Source of the DNA: Pseudomonadales bacterium
GTDB lineage: Bacteria > Pseudomonadota > Gammaproteobacteria > Pseudomonadales > Azotimanducaceae
DNA: 36,935 bases
Direction of reading: 5' to 3'
NCBI GenBank assembly: GCA_028277965.1
Contig: JANQFF010000222.1
Span: 1 to 36,935 of the forward strand
This document shows, one piece after another, positions 24,529 through 32,470 of the stretch (positions are counted from its first letter, which is position 1; each line of letters begins with the position of its first letter). Both the position numbers and the translations under genes were made by a program. Under the pieces are notes generated by a model. It worked only from the letters and a program-made list of their open reading frames with translations. It was not told the DNA's origin and ran no database searches.

Positions 24529-25257
24529 TTAAAAGAACTGTTCTTCCACCTCCAGTACGACGGCGTGATCCGCATCACTTCCCGGCCAAGGATCACCCAA
24601 CAATTTTGTGAAACGCTTCGTAATTCCGACCCGGGCGCGTCCTCCTTCGGCCAGATTCGCAAAAGCCAGAGGGATGCTTCCCCCCTGTTCAAACAATACC
24701 CCCCGGGGCAGGGCTGAATCGCCTGCGTCAAGATACACGGTCATGGGGGGCAGTTGACGGTCGTACAGCACGCCGCCAAGAATGTAGCTGACCGGCCCTC
24801 CGCTCCAGTCGATCTGACCGTCCGCAGACAACAGCATGCCTTGCGCATCGACTTTGAGCCGGGTTGGGTGAACATCGAAGGAACCGCTCGTCGCTATGTC
24901 GTAGCGGCTCAGGAAGCTGTCGAGGGGCGCGGCCTCCGAAGCGCCGGCGACCTCAATGTGGGTATGTTCGAAGTCGAAGGCGATGGTTCCCTGAAGTTCA
25001 TGGGTAACCGCATGCAGCGACCAGTTGTAGGCGGGTTCAAACAGAAAGAGTGACAGTGGTTTGAATCGCCAGTCCAGCGTTCCAAGGCTGATGTCGCGAA
25101 TGCGTACCGCTGCCTGACCATTCCAGACCGTTCCCCTGGGCTGGGAGAGATCGACACCTTCGATATTGTCTGCAGCGCGGTCAACGAGACCTGCCGGAGC
25201 CATCAGGATGCCGATCGCGAGAAATATGACAGCGCCGAGCGCAACGTATTTTTTCAA
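24529..25257 (-). CDS. gspN: Type II secretion system protein N (GspN)
   Basis: GspN is an accessory type II secretion component thought to sit in the envelope; it is not essential in all systems and its exact role is unclear. The 242-residue product has an N-terminal signal-anchor (residues 4-24, YVALGAVIFLAIGILMAPAG). Family patterns follow, such as GTVWNGQAAVRI (about 43-54) and LGTLDWRFKPLSLF. The start is TTG 25257, 8 bases after the dapE stop. It therefore reads as the last gene of the dap operon, while gspC and gspD lie beyond a 186-base gap. Confidence 0.85.
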   Translation of the reverse strand: MKKYVALGAVIFLAIGILMAPAGLVDRAADNIEGVDLSQPRGTVWNGQAAVRIRDISLGTLDWRFKPLSLFLFEPAYNWSLHAVTHELQGTIAFDFEHTHIEVAGASEAAPLDSFLSRYDIATSGSFDVHPTRLKVDAQGMLLSADGQIDWSGGPVSYILGGVLYDRQLPPMTVYLDAGDSALPRGVLFEQGGSIPLAFANLAEGGRARVGITKRFTKLLGDPWPGSDADHAVVLEVEEQFF

Positions 25258-25265
25258 GGGTTTGC

Positions 25266-26459
25266 TCAGGGAGATCCGGAAGGAGAGAGCAGGTTTGCGG
25301 CAATCTCCAGGTATATTCGGGTCAAAGGTGCTGCGTCATCGACAGGGACACACTCATTGACCTTGTGGATCGTTGCGTTGCACGGTCCGAGTTCCACGAC
25401 CTCGACCGGCGTGTCCCCTGCCCACGGGTGGATAAAGCGGCCGTCCGATGTTCCGCCCGACGTCGATAGTTCTGGCAGTTTGCCGGTTTCTTTCTCGATC
25501 GCTCTGCACACTGTATCCGTGAACGCGCTTTCTTGCGTCAGGAAAGGCAGCCCGGACAGCGACCAGTCGATAGACCAGGCTCGACCGGACCTGTCGAGCA
25601 TTTCGGAAATGATTCTCTTGATCTCGTCCGGTGTCTGTTCGGTGTTGAAACGTATGTTGAAATCGACTTCCAGGGTACCGGGGATGACGTTTGACGCGCC
25701 GGTGCCTGCCCTGACATTAGATACCTGCAGTGAGCTTGGAGGATAGTAGGCATTACCTTCGTCCCACCTGTAGCTGGTCAACTCGCTCAATACTTCCAAC
25801 GCCCCGTGAACCGGGTTGTCAGCGTCATCAGGATAAGCAACGTGTCCCTGTATGCCGGTAAATACAAGCTTCGCATTCATCGAACCCCGTCTGCCACAAC
25901 GGACAACGTCACCCACGGTCTCAGACGAACTCGGTTCGCCGACAATGCAGAAATCCGGCCTGATACCGCGTTCCGCAAGCACCGTGACAGCGTGGCGGGT
26001 ACCGTCGATAGCGTCAGCTTCCTCATCGCTCGTGATGAGAAAACTGAGTGTGCCCTCGAGGGGCGTGTCGCTTGTGATGAGTTCCTCGACAGCCACGATC
26101 ATGGCCGCGAGACTCAGCTTCATGTCGGCCGCACCCCGTCCGTACAGTTTCCCATTCTCGATTCTCGGCTCAAATGGGGATGTACGCCATTCATCGAGCG
26201 GTCCCGGCGGCACAACATCGGTATGCCCGGCGAATAGCAGGTGAGGCCCGGCGTTCCCGGATTGAGAGTCCGCCTGATAGACCGCCCACAGGTTTCGGAC
26301 GTCATTCTTGTCGATAAACTCGAGATCGAAACCCAGTTTTTCAAGACGAGCTGCAAGGATGTCCTGACAGCCCTCATCATGTGGACTTACGGACGGACGT
26401 TTTATCAGATCGGAGGTGAGTTCGAGGACCGGTTGATCGATCCGGGTTTCAGTATTCAT
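25266..26459 (-). CDS. dapE: Succinyl-diaminopimelate desuccinylase DapE
   Basis: DapE removes the succinyl group from N-succinyl-LL-2,6-diaminopimelate, giving LL-diaminopimelate for lysine and cell-wall synthesis. It is a dinuclear zinc M20-family hydrolase. Metal and catalytic motifs are LLFAGHTDVVPPG, YGRGAADMKLSLAAM and FLITSDEEADAIDGT, with GTSDGRFIH near the C-terminus. The lid domain carries QGHVAYPDDADNPVH. Its 397 residues compare with 375 in E. coli. The ATG at 26459 lies 15 bases after dapD. Confidence 0.96.
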   Translation of the reverse strand: MNTETRIDQPVLELTSDLIKRPSVSPHDEGCQDILAARLEKLGFDLEFIDKNDVRNLWAVYQADSQSGNAGPHLLFAGHTDVVPPGPLDEWRTSPFEPRIENGKLYGRGAADMKLSLAAMIVAVEELITSDTPLEGTLSFLITSDEEADAIDGTRHAVTVLAERGIRPDFCIVGEPSSSETVGDVVRCGRRGSMNAKLVFTGIQGHVAYPDDADNPVHGALEVLSELTSYRWDEGNAYYPPSSLQVSNVRAGTGASNVIPGTLEVDFNIRFNTEQTPDEIKRIISEMLDRSGRAWSIDWSLSGLPFLTQESAFTDTVCRAIEKETGKLPELSTSGGTSDGRFIHPWAGDTPVEVVELGPCNATIHKVNECVPVDDAAPLTRIYLEIAANLLSPSGSP

Positions 26460-26474
26460 GCTGGATACGCCGTC

Positions 26475-27470
26475 TCAGTTGTGGGCGTGGAGAGCTTCGT
26501 TCAGCTCGATCGCCCGGCGATTGGTCCGGCACACAACCTGGCCAGTCTGACTGTTTCGGATGAACAGCATATCGGAGCCCCCTGCAAGTTCCCGGGCTTT
26601 TACTTTGCGAACCTCTTCGCCAGACTCATCCAGCACCGAAATGACGGTTCCAGCCGTGATGTATAGGCCTGCTTCGATGGTGCAGCGGTCGCCCAGAGGT
26701 ATGCCGGTTCCGGCGTTTGCGCCGATCAGGCAGTTTTTGCCCAACGTTATGACGATCTGGCCGCCACCCGCGAGTGTACCCATGGTGCTTGCACTCCCAC
26801 CGAGATCGGTACCTTCACCAATAGTGACGCCCTGCGAGATACGACCCTCAACCATGTTGGGGCCCAGAGCGCCCGCGTTGAAATTGATAAAACCCTCGTG
26901 CATGACTGTTGTGCCTTCACCGAGGTACGCGCCCAGTCGAATACGACTTGCATCTGCGATACGCACACCGCTTGGCATGACGTAATTCACCATCTTCGGA
27001 AACTTGTCCACGCTCATGACCTCGAGGTGCTCACCGCGGATCTTCGCGCGGATGAGTTCATCGCCAAGCTCAGCCATGTCCACCGGACCCCGGGTGGTCC
27101 AGGCCAGATTCGGCAGGTGCGCAAAAATTTCGTCGAGGTTCAGAGTATTGGGCAGGGTCAGGCGATGAGAAAGGAGATGTAATTTCAGATAGGCCTCTGG
27201 CGTTGAACCAATGGGCCTGTCTTCGCTCAGAGATACGGCCGTCAACGGTGTATCGGCTTCCAGGAGAGCGGCGGGAACGAGTTTCCCTTCCGGATCCAGC
27301 GTGGTGAGATCGTCAGGACTGATCTGCGTCACGCCTTCGCCGAACTTTGCAACCAGGTCTTTGACGTCACCTTCAGGATGCATGAAGGGACGTGGAAACA
27401 GGCAATCGAGCGCTTCGTTGCGCTGGTTCACCGTCGAAAATCCAATCGCAAACGCAAAAACACCTGACAT
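26475..27470 (-). CDS. dapD: 2,3,4,5-tetrahydropyridine-2,6-dicarboxylate N-succinyltransferase DapD (Pseudomonas type)
   Basis: DapD succinylates tetrahydrodipicolinate from succinyl-CoA, opening the succinylase branch of diaminopimelate synthesis. The 331-residue product matches the long Pseudomonas type rather than the 274-residue E. coli type. It has EAYLKLHLLSHRL, the SVDKFPKM block, GVRIADASRIRLGAYLGEGT of the left-handed beta helix, and the terminal TNRRAIELNEALHAHN. I chose ATG 27470 over GTG 27479 because AGG lies 8 bases before it and family members start at this methionine. Upstream on the minus strand is a 180-base gap holding a REP doublet and a possible promoter. Confidence 0.95.
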   Translation of the reverse strand: MSGVFAFAIGFSTVNQRNEALDCLFPRPFMHPEGDVKDLVAKFGEGVTQISPDDLTTLDPEGKLVPAALLEADTPLTAVSLSEDRPIGSTPEAYLKLHLLSHRLTLPNTLNLDEIFAHLPNLAWTTRGPVDMAELGDELIRAKIRGEHLEVMSVDKFPKMVNYVMPSGVRIADASRIRLGAYLGEGTTVMHEGFINFNAGALGPNMVEGRISQGVTIGEGTDLGGSASTMGTLAGGGQIVITLGKNCLIGANAGTGIPLGDRCTIEAGLYITAGTVISVLDESGEEVRKVKARELAGGSDMLFIRNSQTGQVVCRTNRRAIELNEALHAHN

Positions 27471-27498
27471 GAGAAGCACCTACCTTAAGGGGGCGGCT

Positions 27499-27504
27499 AT
27501 TCTA
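27499..27504 (-). promoter_or_regulatory. Possible -10 box for dapD
   Basis: On the minus strand TAGAAT (within GGTTAGAATAG) lies about 29 bases before the dapD ATG. No good -35 box is visible at 16-18 bases, so this is only a weak suggestion that dapD-dapE-gspN has its own promoter beyond the REP doublet. Confidence 0.25.
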
Positions 27505-27557
27505 ACCAGTCAGCGTTTGAACGGAAGCCCTGAGGCTTATGTGCAGAGGAAGATAAC

Positions 27558-27662
27558 AGCAGTTCACCTCCCCCTGTTAACCAAACTGGATCGCGGCTGA
27601 AGCCGCTCCTACAGAGCTAGCAAAACCTGTCTACCTCTGTAGGAGCGGCTTCAGCAGCGATT
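27558..27662. repeat. REP doublet (REPIN-like), copy 2
   Basis: Inverted REP arms at about 27590-27614 and 27637-27662, with the same order, length and left flank as the copy at 11-115 (88 of 105 positions identical; 49 of the first 52). It lies between dapC and dapD. Its right arm overlaps the last codons of dapC, so the stop codon and the last three amino acids of DapC (Asn-Arg-Cys) are encoded within the REP. Confidence 0.85.
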
Positions 27663-28856
27663 CCTCTTGAACTCGACCAGTCGCTTGGCCGCTTCCATGC
27701 AGTCATCGAACGGTGCAACCCACGCAACCCGAATGTGATTTTCTCCCGGATTACCGTCAGCGGTATCTCTCGCGAGGAAAGAACCCGGCACGACTTTGAC
27801 GTTGTAGGTGGCGAGCAGATCCCGGCAGAACATCTGATCGTCGGTACCGGTGTCCAGCCAGTGATAAAAACCACCGGCTGGATCGGGGAAAGCGAAGTGT
27901 TCACCGAGCATGGGCCCTAGGGCCGCGAACTTCCTGCGGTAAAGATCTCGATTAGCCCGGACGTGCTCTTCGTCCTGCCAGGCCAGGGTGGACGCAAGCT
28001 GGTGATGCGGGCTCATCGCGCAGCCATGGTAGGTTCGGTACTGAAAGTAGCGTTCCAGGACGGTTGCGTCTCCGGCAACGAAACCGCTTCGCAAACCCGG
28101 GAGGTTTGATCGCTTGGAGAGACTGTGGAAGACGATACATCGCTCGTAGTTTTTGTTGCCTGTTGCGTTGCTGACAGTGAGAAGGCTCTGCGGTGGATCA
28201 TCATCGTCTGCGTAGATCTCCGAGTAACACTCGTCAGCGGCAATGATGAAATCGTAACGGTGGGCAAGATCGATCAACTGTCCCAGTTCCTCCGGGCTCA
28301 TCACCTGTCCCGTTGGATTCCCCGGTGAGCAGATATAGAAGAGTTCCGTCTTGCGCAGGATCTCTTCGGGCAGGCTGTCGAGATCCGGTTGATAGCCTTG
28401 TGCAGGGTTGGAGTTCAGGTAGAAGGGTGCGGCACCAGCGAGCAGGGCTGCACCTTCGTAGATCTGATAGAAGGGGTTTGGCATGACCACGCAGCTGTCC
28501 CGGTCTCCGCTGAGCGCTGACTGGGCGAACGAAAACAGCGCTTCCCTCGTGCCGTTGACAGGCAGGACCTCAGTGTCAGGGTCGATAGGTGCACCAAAAC
28601 GGTCTCTGACCCAGTCAGCGATTGCAGCCCGGAGATTCTCCGTCCCGCGGGTGGCCGGGTAACCAGCGAGCGCGACAGTCAGCATCTCTGTGTCCGCCAG
28701 AGCGTCGACCACAAAACGCGGCGGTGGGTGTTTTGGCTCGCCGAGCGAGAGGGGTATGTTTGAGAACTGGCCTGGCTCAGCGATGTTTGCGATCAGGGCA
28801 TTGAGCTTTTCGAACGGATAGGGGTGTAGTGCCTCGAAGCGCGGGTTTCTGGTCAC
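27651..28856 (-). CDS. dapC: Succinyldiaminopimelate transaminase DapC
   Basis: DapC is a class I PLP aminotransferase that converts N-succinyl-2-amino-6-oxopimelate to N-succinyl-LL-diaminopimelate. Seen in its 401 residues: the GYPATRGTENLRAAIADW opening, NPFYQIYEGAA, YICSPGNPTGQVMS, ADECYSEIY, and the PLP lysine in SLSKRSNLPGLRSGF. The family wording and its place next to dapD, dapE and glnD favour DapC over a general aspartate aminotransferase. The start is GTG 28856, with GGAG 7 bases before it. The last codons and the stop lie inside a REP. It follows glnD after 28 bases. Confidence 0.94.
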   Translation of the reverse strand: MTRNPRFEALHPYPFEKLNALIANIAEPGQFSNIPLSLGEPKHPPPRFVVDALADTEMLTVALAGYPATRGTENLRAAIADWVRDRFGAPIDPDTEVLPVNGTREALFSFAQSALSGDRDSCVVMPNPFYQIYEGAALLAGAAPFYLNSNPAQGYQPDLDSLPEEILRKTELFYICSPGNPTGQVMSPEELGQLIDLAHRYDFIIAADECYSEIYADDDDPPQSLLTVSNATGNKNYERCIVFHSLSKRSNLPGLRSGFVAGDATVLERYFQYRTYHGCAMSPHHQLASTLAWQDEEHVRANRDLYRRKFAALGPMLGEHFAFPDPAGGFYHWLDTGTDDQMFCRDLLATYNVKVVPGSFLARDTADGNPGENHIRVAWVAPFDDCMEAAKRLVEFKRNRC

Positions 28857-28884
28857 AGATTAACTCCGGTAGTGTTGCGCACCT

Positions 28885-31521
28885 TCACACCTGATTCATG
28901 TGACGGTCGATGCGCTGTCGGATCGCATGGGTGATCTCGTATGCGGACTGTCCGGTTCCAATAGGCTCCCCGTTGGTGTTCTGGACAACAAAAGTGTCTT
29001 CCACGCGCGCGCCCAGGGTGGTGATCTTGGCAGACAGAAGCTGAAGTCCGAGTTCCACAAACAGCATGGCGATGGTTGCCAGGAGTCCCGGTCGATCGCT
29101 TGCGAGAACCGTGATCGTCGAACTCGCCCCACCGTTGGCCCGGTTCAAGGTCACCTCAGTCGCCTGTGTCATCTCTCGGACCTGGCGTGGCAGGCGACGC
29201 CTGGCAGGCTGGAGTTCGGGATTGGGGTTATCGATTGCATGCTGGAGTTTGGTCTGGACCTCGTCGCGCAGGGGGCTGTCCCAGCGGATTGGTTCTCCAT
29301 CTGCACCGAGGACCGTGTAGATATCGAAACAGACCCCTTCGTCGCTGGTGTTGATGATGGCATCAACGATGGATATCTGTAGCCCCGACAGTGTGATGAC
29401 GGTAGTAGCAAAGAGGCGCGGCTGATCCAGGCAATAGACATAGATCTGGGTTGCCCCTTCGCCAGGCAGATCACCCCGGGTCTGGTCCAGGGTAATGAAG
29501 GCCTGCTCCATGTCCGGGTGCTCTGATTTGTGGTTGATCAGCTTTACAGTGAGGTTTGCAATCTGTCCGGGGGAGTGGCGCAGGAAAAAGTCCTCACCGA
29601 GGTTCCTCCAGATGGCATCGATCTGCGGGACCTCGTCATCGTCCAGACTTCCGAGCAAGCGTTCCCTTGCACGCTCCTGGTGCGCTGACAAAGCAGCCTG
29701 TTTGTCTGCGGGAGATTCGAGCCCGCGACGAAGCATCTTGCGGGTTTCCATGTAAAGCTGATGCAGGAGCGTGGCCCGCCAGCTGTTCCACAATGTGGGA
29801 TTCGTCGCGTTGATATCGGCGACGGTCAGCGCGTATAGGTAGTCGAGGCGCATCTCCGATTTCACTTCGCTCGCAAAGGCGTGCACGACGTCCGGATCGT
29901 AAATGTCCTCCCTCTGGGCAACGCTGGACATGTACAGGTGCTTGTCGACAAGCCAGCAGACAAGATCGGTATCAGCTTCGTTGATGGCGTGTCGCTCACA
30001 GAAACGATTGGCGTCGATCGCCCCGAGTTTGGAATGATCGCCGCCCCGTCCTTTACCGATGTCGTGGTAGAGCCCTGCGATATACAGAAGTTCGATTTTG
30101 GGAACGGTGTGTACGCAATGATAGGCAACCGGGTACGCCTCGCGACTCGCGCGATAGCGAAAGCGGCGCATGTTACGGATCACCATCATGGTGTGGGCAT
30201 CAACCGTATATATATGAAACAGATCGTGCTGCATTCGTCCGATGACCTGGCCGAACTCCGGGATGTACCTCCCCAGGATGCCGTAACGCCGCATACGGGT
30301 CAGTGTCGAAACCAGCATGTTGGGAGCCTTGAGCAACTCGAGGAACAGGCGTGTGTGCTCGGGATTTTTCAGGAACGAGTCGTCGATCAGGTGCAGATGG
30401 TTGCGGATAAGCCGGATTGTTGCTGCGCGGACCCCATCGACATCGGTCCGGTTCGCCATGATGACGAACATCTCGAGGAGTGAAGCGGGGTGCTCGATGA
30501 ATACATGGTCGTCGGTCGCCTCGATGTAACCATTCGTGAGCTGGAACCTGTCGTTGATCGGCTCAGTTTTGGTCCGACGCCGGGACGTCATGATGACTTC
30601 CCTGAAATGCTGGATGAGGATGTCGTTGACCTCGGTGAGTTCGAGAACGTGCCGGTAGTAGTGGTGCATGAAACGTTCGACACCGAGTTGGGCATCGGTA
30701 TCGACAAACCCGAGGCGTTGCGAAAGTTCGCGTTGAAACGCAAATTGCAGGCGGTCTTCCTTACGGCCCGCAACGAGATGCAGTCCCCAGCGTACCCACC
30801 AGATGAAGCGTCGCCCCTCGACCAGCCAACGGGCTTCGGTTGGTGTGAGCACTTCGAGTTCCACGAGCTTCTCCGGGTCGGTAGTGCCGAACTGCCGGCG
30901 GCATATCCAGAGCGCCGTATGGATGTCGCGAAGTCCGCCCGGGGAAGCTTTGATGTTGGGCTCGAGGTTGTACTCGACGTTGTTGAATTCCCGGTGGCGG
31001 GAGAGTTGCTCGTCGTACTTGGCCTGGAAAAAGCGGTCGGCCGGCCACAATCTCCGTCCCCCCATGAACTTGTCCAGGCGTTCTATGAGCGCCTGGTCGC
31101 CCACGAGGAAACGCCTTTCGAACAGGGCCGTGGCAACCGTTATGTCGGACCGGGCTTCGTCACGGCAGGCTTTTGGCGTACGCACACTGTGGCCTACCTC
31201 CATCATGTTGAGATCAAAAAGCCCCTGGAGGAAAAGCTCTATCTGCCGTTGGTGCTTCTGGGGTTTTTCGGCGAGGACAAGGACATCGATGTCAGACCCG
31301 GGGTGGAGTTCACCACGGCCGTAACCACCCACGGCGAAAGCGGCAACGGGAAGGCCTGCCAGATGAGTGTCGTAAAGACGTTCAATAACAGCGTCGACCG
31401 CGTTACTCCATGCGGCAAGCAGGTCTTCGATAGGATCGTTGCGCCAGTATCGGGTGGCCAGAGCGTCACTGATCGCGGTGAGTTCCTCCCGGTGCTCGAA
31501 CGCCCGGGCCGGTGATGTCAT
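28885..31521 (-). CDS. glnD: Bifunctional [protein-PII] uridylyltransferase/uridylyl-removing enzyme GlnD
   Basis: GlnD senses glutamine and adds or removes UMP on PII proteins, setting nitrogen assimilation. The 878-residue product (890 in E. coli) has the nucleotidyltransferase motif GGYGRGELHPGSDIDVLVL (residues 65-83). A GlnD-specific helical linker follows, then the HD hydrolase domain with LYHDIGKGRGGDHSKLG (about residue 487), and two C-terminal ACT domains (about 688-760 and 800-878) for glutamine binding. The ATG at 31521 overlaps the map stop as ATGA. map-glnD-dapC is a conserved gammaproteobacterial order. Confidence 0.97.
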   Translation of the reverse strand: MTSPARAFEHREELTAISDALATRYWRNDPIEDLLAAWSNAVDAVIERLYDTHLAGLPVAAFAVGGYGRGELHPGSDIDVLVLAEKPQKHQRQIELFLQGLFDLNMMEVGHSVRTPKACRDEARSDITVATALFERRFLVGDQALIERLDKFMGGRRLWPADRFFQAKYDEQLSRHREFNNVEYNLEPNIKASPGGLRDIHTALWICRRQFGTTDPEKLVELEVLTPTEARWLVEGRRFIWWVRWGLHLVAGRKEDRLQFAFQRELSQRLGFVDTDAQLGVERFMHHYYRHVLELTEVNDILIQHFREVIMTSRRRTKTEPINDRFQLTNGYIEATDDHVFIEHPASLLEMFVIMANRTDVDGVRAATIRLIRNHLHLIDDSFLKNPEHTRLFLELLKAPNMLVSTLTRMRRYGILGRYIPEFGQVIGRMQHDLFHIYTVDAHTMMVIRNMRRFRYRASREAYPVAYHCVHTVPKIELLYIAGLYHDIGKGRGGDHSKLGAIDANRFCERHAINEADTDLVCWLVDKHLYMSSVAQREDIYDPDVVHAFASEVKSEMRLDYLYALTVADINATNPTLWNSWRATLLHQLYMETRKMLRRGLESPADKQAALSAHQERARERLLGSLDDDEVPQIDAIWRNLGEDFFLRHSPGQIANLTVKLINHKSEHPDMEQAFITLDQTRGDLPGEGATQIYVYCLDQPRLFATTVITLSGLQISIVDAIINTSDEGVCFDIYTVLGADGEPIRWDSPLRDEVQTKLQHAIDNPNPELQPARRRLPRQVREMTQATEVTLNRANGGASSTITVLASDRPGLLATIAMLFVELGLQLLSAKITTLGARVEDTFVVQNTNGEPIGTGQSAYEITHAIRQRIDRHMNQV

Positions 31522-32306
31522 CAGTGCTCCTCTTTTCGAAGCGTAAACACCTCAGCACCGTCAGCAGTCACCATGAGAGTGTGTTCCCACTGGGCTGACA
31601 TCTTGTGGTCTTTGGTTACAGCGGTCCACTGATCGGGGAGGATTTTGATGTGGCGTTTGCCCGCGTTGATCATTGGTTCGATGGTGAATGTCATCCCCTC
31701 TTCGAGCCTGATGCCTGTGCCTGGCCTTCCGTAGTGCAGTACCTGGGGAGCGTCATGGAAAACCTTGCCGATGCCATGGCCGCAAAACTCGCGGACAACA
31801 CTGAATCGCTGACTTTCGGCATGTTTCTGGATGGCGTGTCCGATGTCCCCAAGCGTGGCTCCAGCCCTGACGGCTTCAATGCCTTTGTACAGGCACTCCT
31901 GGGTGACTTTAACCAGACGTCTGGCAAGGACACTTGCCTCGCCTACGAAGAACATCTTACTGGTGTCGCCGTGGTAGCCGCCCTTGATCACGGTGATGTC
32001 GATGTTGAGGACATCTCCCGAACGGAGTTTCTTGGAAGGTGAAGGGATGCCGTGGCAAACGACGTGGTTAACTGAGGTGCAGATAGACTTCGGAAACGGC
32101 ATCTGCTTGCCGCCACCCCCATAGTTCAGGGGCGCAGGCACACAGTCGAGATCGTCAACGATGAACTTGTGACAGATTTCGTTCAGCGCTTCGGTGGTGG
32201 TCCCCTGAACCACGTGATCGCCAATCATTTCCAGGACACTGGCAGCGGCTGCCCCTGCTGCCCGCATCCCTTCGAGATCTGTATCAGTTGATACTTTTGC
32301 CACCAT
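31521..32306 (-). CDS. map: Type I methionine aminopeptidase
   Basis: Map removes the initiator methionine from new proteins. The metal ligands of the pita-bread fold are visible: Asp103 (VLNIDITV), Asp114 (YHGDTSKMF), His in CGHGIG, Glu in FTIEPM and Glu in QWEHTL. The product has 261 residues (264 in E. coli). Where the common form reads NY-x-G-FPKS, this one has NYGGGGKQMPFPKSICTSVN, a short glycine-rich insertion at residues 62-70 near the substrate pocket. It is divergent from rpsB, as in most gammaproteobacteria. Its own Shine-Dalgarno is weak. Confidence 0.97.
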   Translation of the reverse strand: MVAKVSTDTDLEGMRAAGAAAASVLEMIGDHVVQGTTTEALNEICHKFIVDDLDCVPAPLNYGGGGKQMPFPKSICTSVNHVVCHGIPSPSKKLRSGDVLNIDITVIKGGYHGDTSKMFFVGEASVLARRLVKVTQECLYKGIEAVRAGATLGDIGHAIQKHAESQRFSVVREFCGHGIGKVFHDAPQVLHYGRPGTGIRLEEGMTFTIEPMINAGKRHIKILPDQWTAVTKDHKMSAQWEHTLMVTADGAEVFTLRKEEH

Positions 32307-32320
32307 TCAGACTGACCGTT

Positions 32321-32347
32321 TTGAAAGACAATCGATTATGGTATAAA
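32321..32347 (+). promoter_or_regulatory. rpsB promoter with GC-rich discriminator
   Basis: TTGAAA (32321-32326) and TATAAA (32342-32347) lie in the map-rpsB gap. The spacing between these hexamers is 15, and the -10 is preceded by TATGG, which can act as an extended -10. Immediately after it comes GCGCCCCGCCGCGCGG, a very GC-rich discriminator of the kind found at promoters repressed by ppGpp and DksA. This fits a ribosomal protein operon. Confidence 0.55.
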
Positions 32348-32437
32348 GCGCCCCGCCGCGCGGCAATGACTAATCAAATCGACCGGCCTCGACACGTCTT
32401 CCCGGGTGCCTAACGAAAGTTGGGTTGGAAGGTGGGA

Positions 32438-32455
32438 GGTTACGGTTCTGTAACC
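32438..32455 (+). promoter_or_regulatory. Hairpin in the rpsB mRNA leader
   Basis: GGTTAC, loop GGTTCT, GTAACC: a perfect six-pair stem that ends 5 bases before the GGAG of rpsB (32461-32464). In E. coli, S2 represses rpsB-tsf through the rpsB leader. This hairpin is placed where such an operator would act; the link is inferred. Confidence 0.45.
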
Positions 32456-32470
32456 AACCCGGAGAACAAT

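Noticed and set aside
11-27662. Repeated palindromes considered as a CRISPR array
   Set aside because: Three widely spaced REP elements, with no regular repeats and spacers and no cas genes.
30490-31515. A plus-strand open frame of about 341 codons inside glnD
   Set aside because: Fully antisense to glnD, with no motifs, no ribosome site and no family resemblance.
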